Made by a program: the position numbers and the translations under genes
Notes under the pieces: model-generated
Databases searched by the model: none
Told to the model about the DNA's origin: nothing
What the model saw: the letters and a program-made list of their open reading frames with translations, nothing else
DNA from: Posidonia oceanica
Taxonomy: Eukaryota; Streptophyta; Magnoliopsida; Alismatales; Posidoniaceae
Direction: 5' to 3'
Assembly (NCBI GenBank): GCA_037176725.1
Contig: JAZBRS010000020.1
Location: forward strand, 82,592,001-82,656,000
DNA length: 64,000 bases
Shown: positions 60,315 to 64,000 of the stretch, one piece after another
Position numbering within the stretch: position 1 is the first letter of the stretch
Layout of the letters: each line of letters starts with the position of its first letter

Positions 60315-63300
60315 TGTTGACACCCCATCTTGGCAGGCCCGGACCCTTGGAGCCCTCTTGGTGATTGCTGGATCAAACCTCAACCAAACCCTAACCCTAA
60401 TCCTCCTCTCTACCCTTCAAAATCAGCCTGTTTTGACCTAAACCTTTACACCCCTTCCCAACCTCAAAACCTAACCAAAAACCATAGGAAAATCCACCAC
60501 TATCCACCCAACAAGCCTACCCAAAAACCTAGAAATTTCCAAACCTAACCCATTCCCAAAAACCCTAGAAAACTTAGGTGAAACTACCCTTTTTTCTACA
60601 CCTTGAAATCCCTCAAAAACCTCCTTAGAATCAAACCAAAACTTTAGAACGAACACTTCAAACCCTAAACCACCCACTCACCAACTTTCACCCCATTCCG
60701 AGACCTTTAAGACCCTCTTTCACCCAAATTATCCTTTTCTCTCTCCGGGATTATCATTTTCTCTCTCCTCTCTCTCTCCTGATTATCATTTCTCTTTTCA
60801 TCCCTTTCTTATCCTTTTTCTGGTCTGGCTGTGGGCCCCCTCTGTGCTTCTATCCTTCCTCTATCTTATCCTTATTTTTACTTTATTTTTAGCATTTTCT
60901 CTGAATTTTAAGAAATCGTTTTCCTCCAACCTATCTCTTTTCCTTTTATCTCCCTCTTTTCTCCATTTCTTTCCTCCTTCTCCTTTCCTTTTCTCCCATT
61001 TGCAAAAATCCACAAAAACCCATAAAAATCTGTAAAATCTCAAAATGCAAAAGAAACAAATCAGAACCCTAAGAAAAATGATTAAAAAATGTTAAACAAG
61101 CAATTAACAACTTAAACTTAACTAAATCAAGCTAAAAGGAAAACCAAACATACAAGCTAAAAAATGCAAAACAAATCAAAAGAAAACACTGAAAAATCAA
61201 GGAAAAAGCTAAAATAAAATCAAAACCCACCAAAAATAAAAACCCCATCAGAAGAATTAAAAGACAAACCCTAAAAAAAAGAAGAATTAAAAATCAAACA
61301 CTAAAACAAGTAATTAAAGAAGGTAAAAGACTTAACCTAATAAACAAAAGAAAAACAAGTTAAAAACTTAATTAAAAAAAAAAGAGAAAAGAAAAACACA
61401 TCTGAAAGACTTGAAAACACTCTATCAAACCAGAAAAATCCAACTAAAAACTTCAAGAAAAATCAATAAATAAAAATCAAAACATAACTTAAAAGACTTA
61501 AGAAGGAAAAAACCCTAAAAAGACCAAAACTTAAAAACCTAAAACCAACCTTGATTAATGCGAAATTAAATCCTAAAAATCCTAATTAATATCCTAAGTG
61601 TCCAACAAGGGAAATACAATTTTTAAAACAATTTAAAAAAGGTTTAACAAACATTTAATCAAGTGAAAACCAGTTAAAAGCAAAACCAAAACCCTAAAAC
61701 CCTAATCAAGCCCAAAACACATTAATCAACCCAAAATGGCCATTAAAAAATTTTAATTAAAATCCTAATCTACGGCAAAACCTCTCTAGTATTTTTATTT
61801 ATTTTTAGTTCTTTTTCTACCAATTTTATTTCCCCTTTTTGCCTCCTCTTTCTTTCTTATTTCCCTTCTTTCTTTCTTACTTTTCCTTACTGGGCTCAAT
61901 CCAGCCGGTTTCCTTTTTCTTTTATTTTCTCTGCTTTTTCCCTTCGACCCGCACGGTCCGGCCCACGCTCCTTCTCCCTCCTTCTTCTTCCTCGCGCGTC
62001 AGCTGGATTCCTCCCGCGAGCTCGAGCTGCTGCAGTACTCCCTCCCTCATTTGAATTTTGAGCCTCCATCTTATCGTCTATAGCAGCTCGCCGCTCTCTC
62101 CTGTCTCAGCGTCGATTCCGAGAGGCATTCAATGCCCGTCGCCTCGCCGGCATCCGTCCCCTTTCAGCTGCAGTGCGACGCCGTCGATTTCAAATTTCCA
62201 GCGCGCGCGTACCGGCAGCTTCTCCTCGTTTTAAGCCTGCATCCTTCAACTCCGTTCGGGGTTTGGCAGAGAGCGATCCAGAGAGAGCAATCAGAGAGAA
62301 CCCAACCTGAGAGAGACCGAAATCCAGAGATCTTCCTCCACCTGAGCAACCTCCTTTCTCCTTCTCTTCACCTTCCAGTTCCGGAGAAGAGAGTGAGAAG
62401 AGAGAGCAGAGTTTGAGTGTCCACCTTTGCGTCCCGGAGAGAGGCCTCCATTCCAGAGCATTCCCACACCAGAAGCATTCCTTCTTCCTTCTTTAAGATC
62501 AGCAGATCATCCTCATTTTTGTCCAGTAAACCAAACCCACTCCAAGCCTTCATCCACCTCCCAATTACTCCCCCAACTTCACCCGACAGCCAGCCTTCAT
62601 CCCCCGATCTTCCATTGCCTTTTCACCACATAAAACTACCCCTGATCACCCGACACTCCACCTGTAGACCCATCCACAACCCACTCCACAATTGCCTTCA
62701 CCACAGCCTGCTCCCTCATCCCAGATTCCTTCCAGAGACTCACTGGACCTCCACCTTCTCGAAACACCAACCATCAAACCCTATCCCTCACCACAGACCA
62801 AGAACAGCACAACAAACACCTGCATCAACCACTGACCAGAAATCCGATCAACTCCCAAATCCTCTCCACAGCCTCTAGAACAGCAATCCAATCACCCAGA
62901 ATCACTCCCCGAACCTCCAGCAATCTTCCAGAGCAACCCATCCAGCCTGAGGAGCAGCAAACACCCTCCCCGGCCTCCGGCTGTCACCTGTGAACCCAAA
63001 TCGGCCGAACCCTCTGCTGAGCTGCGAAGCTTGCGTCCGGACATCTGGGAAGCTCCGGAGGAACGTTCTGAAGCCGCTCCAGCCCTCGCGAGCAGCCGAC
63101 AGCACTCACAGCGACCGGACGACTTCCGCCGGCCACCTCTGAAACCACTGACGTCGGGAGGACATCTCAGACGCGGACTCAGGTACATTTTGCTTCCCTT
63201 AGCTTCCTCTTCCTTCCCTCTTGCTTCTCCAGCCTTTAGATTAGGATTTCCGGTCTTCCTGCTCCGAGTCAAGCTCCGGTCTGACCTTTCTTCTCCGGCG

Positions 63301-64000
63301 ACGTTCTCCGAACATCACGACGCTCCAGCCAGCGGAACTCGACCCCGGCGATCCCCTCAGCTCCGCACGGACGTCAGGAGGCTCCTCCGGTCCTCAGAAT
63401 GCAGCTTCGCTGCGTCGAACGGCCGGACCAAGCCCCTGAGCCTCTGCAGAGCTCCGGCGAGCGCTCCGGTGCGTTCCAGGCCCTGTCGTCCTCCGCCGAT
63501 CGTCGCTCTGCCTCCGTCAGCTCCAGAAGCACCGCCCCCGCCGGTCTACGCGTCTCCAAGCCCCCTGTGCCGGCGTTCATGGGCACTGGCAGCTTGCTGC
63601 TACAGTGCCCATGGCGCCGGAGTTTTTACTATTCCTTTATTTTTCTCTGGCTAAGGTTTTCTGGTGAATATTGCATATCTGGCCTGAGTTTTCCTTATTT
63701 TGCGTTCCGGTCCTTATTTAATTAAATCTGCTGTTTTCTGTGTTAAAACCATACTAAATTGCATGAACTGTTTGTGTTTTCCTGTATTTGCATGATAGTC
63801 CATTTACTGTGCATTCATTCAGTAGAAAATTAGATTTCAGCCCTCCTGTTTTTGATTTTTGCATTTAAGTCCTGCAGTAGTTTATTTAAATTTAATGCTG
63901 TAACTTTGCCTTATTGCATTGCATTCTGAGCCCCTGCTGTTTTCTGTTTTTGCATTTTAATCCGCTGCACTGTAGAACTTAGGATTTATTTTTTATTTTT
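60315..64000 (+). mobile_element. I, long LTR of B family, right end outside window
   Basis: It starts TGTTGACACCCC with no PPT before it, inside H coding sequence. Its first 1.5 kb matches the reverse complement of B (for example 60.47-60.68 kb with 16.26-16.05 kb; AAAACCCTAGAAAAC and GAAATTTCCAAACC blocks). Then come a CT-rich stretch, a GC island (about 61.9-63.18 kb) ending CTCAG|GTACAT at 63182/63183, and T-rich sequence with TTATTGCATTGCATT near 63.9 kb. It is most likely a 5' or solo LTR inserted into H. Frames in the GC island lack recognised domains. Confidence 0.78.

Noticed and set aside
60315..64000. LTR I as the 3' LTR of H (which would make H a gag-protease-only element)
   Set aside because: No polypurine tract precedes it, its sequence differs clearly from the H 5' LTR, and the H frame is still readable up to the junction.

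Overview
The window looks like heterochromatic, transposon-dense DNA from a seed plant with a large genome. The evidence is plant Ty3/Gypsy gag-protease coding, CACTA (En/Spm) transposases, a plant mobile domain (PMD) gene, tRNA-derived SINEs, and a broken piece of a plant CLU/FRIENDLY/REC-type gene. I cannot name the species. I see no intact single-copy host gene, no rRNA or functional tRNA, and no CRISPR. Almost every long open frame lies in a GC-rich LTR island or a simple repeat, so I did not call those as genes.

Layout. 1-3.3 kb: probable fragment of a long LTR, then a PMD pseudogene (minus). 3.3-9.4 kb: 3' ends and 3' LTRs of two plus-strand elements (C1, A1). 9.4-16.9 kb: a minus-strand A-type LTR (A2) split by a 5.7-kb solo LTR (B) with a perfect 5-bp target duplication. 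16.9-20.1 kb: a short TATA-containing LTR (G) and an F-related LTR fragment (F4). 20.1-24.4 kb: AT-rich DNA with a Copia-like LTR, a decayed LINE and two SINEs. 24.4-31.2 kb: F-type LTR (F1) cut by a D-type LTR (minus), then a C-type LTR fragment. 31.2-38.3 kb: CACTA pseudogenes and the CLU-like fragment. 38.3-45.7 kb: a minus-strand non-coding element (F) with LTRs, PPT, PBS and internal minisatellites. 45.7-64 kb: a nest in which C2 cuts F, E cuts C2, H cuts E, and H carries a SINE in its LTR and is cut by LTR I. H holds the only gag-protease coding in the window.

Element classes. Long LTRs (A, B, D, H, I; 3.2-5.7 kb where both ends are present) look like the Tat/Ogre side of Ty3/Gypsy. H has a PBS beginning TGGTGACTCC plus Tat-type gag, retropepsin and a G-patch-like segment. 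C-type LTRs (1.5 kb) have a clear TATA box and a PBS beginning TGGCGACC. E and F use an initiator-Met-type PBS (TGGTATCAGAGC) and resemble Del/Tekay-type elements; that assignment is inference.

The most striking signal is a set of short dyad-symmetric units with rigid geometry scattered through these LTRs and leaders. Word 1 is GTTGGACGC-N11-GCGTCCAAC (A1, A2, variant in G). Word 2 is AGTCGCC-N9-GGCGACT (C1, C2, D and the PMD flanks). Word 3 is a 16-4-16 unit around TTCGGTCGACCGAACC (E, F1, F2, F4). A fourth set lies in the F internal region. Arms are conserved, loops vary freely, loop length is nearly constant, and several units carry matched changes in both arms. The same word occurs on different LTR backbones, and homologous backbones carry different words. 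I know of no described family that fits this.
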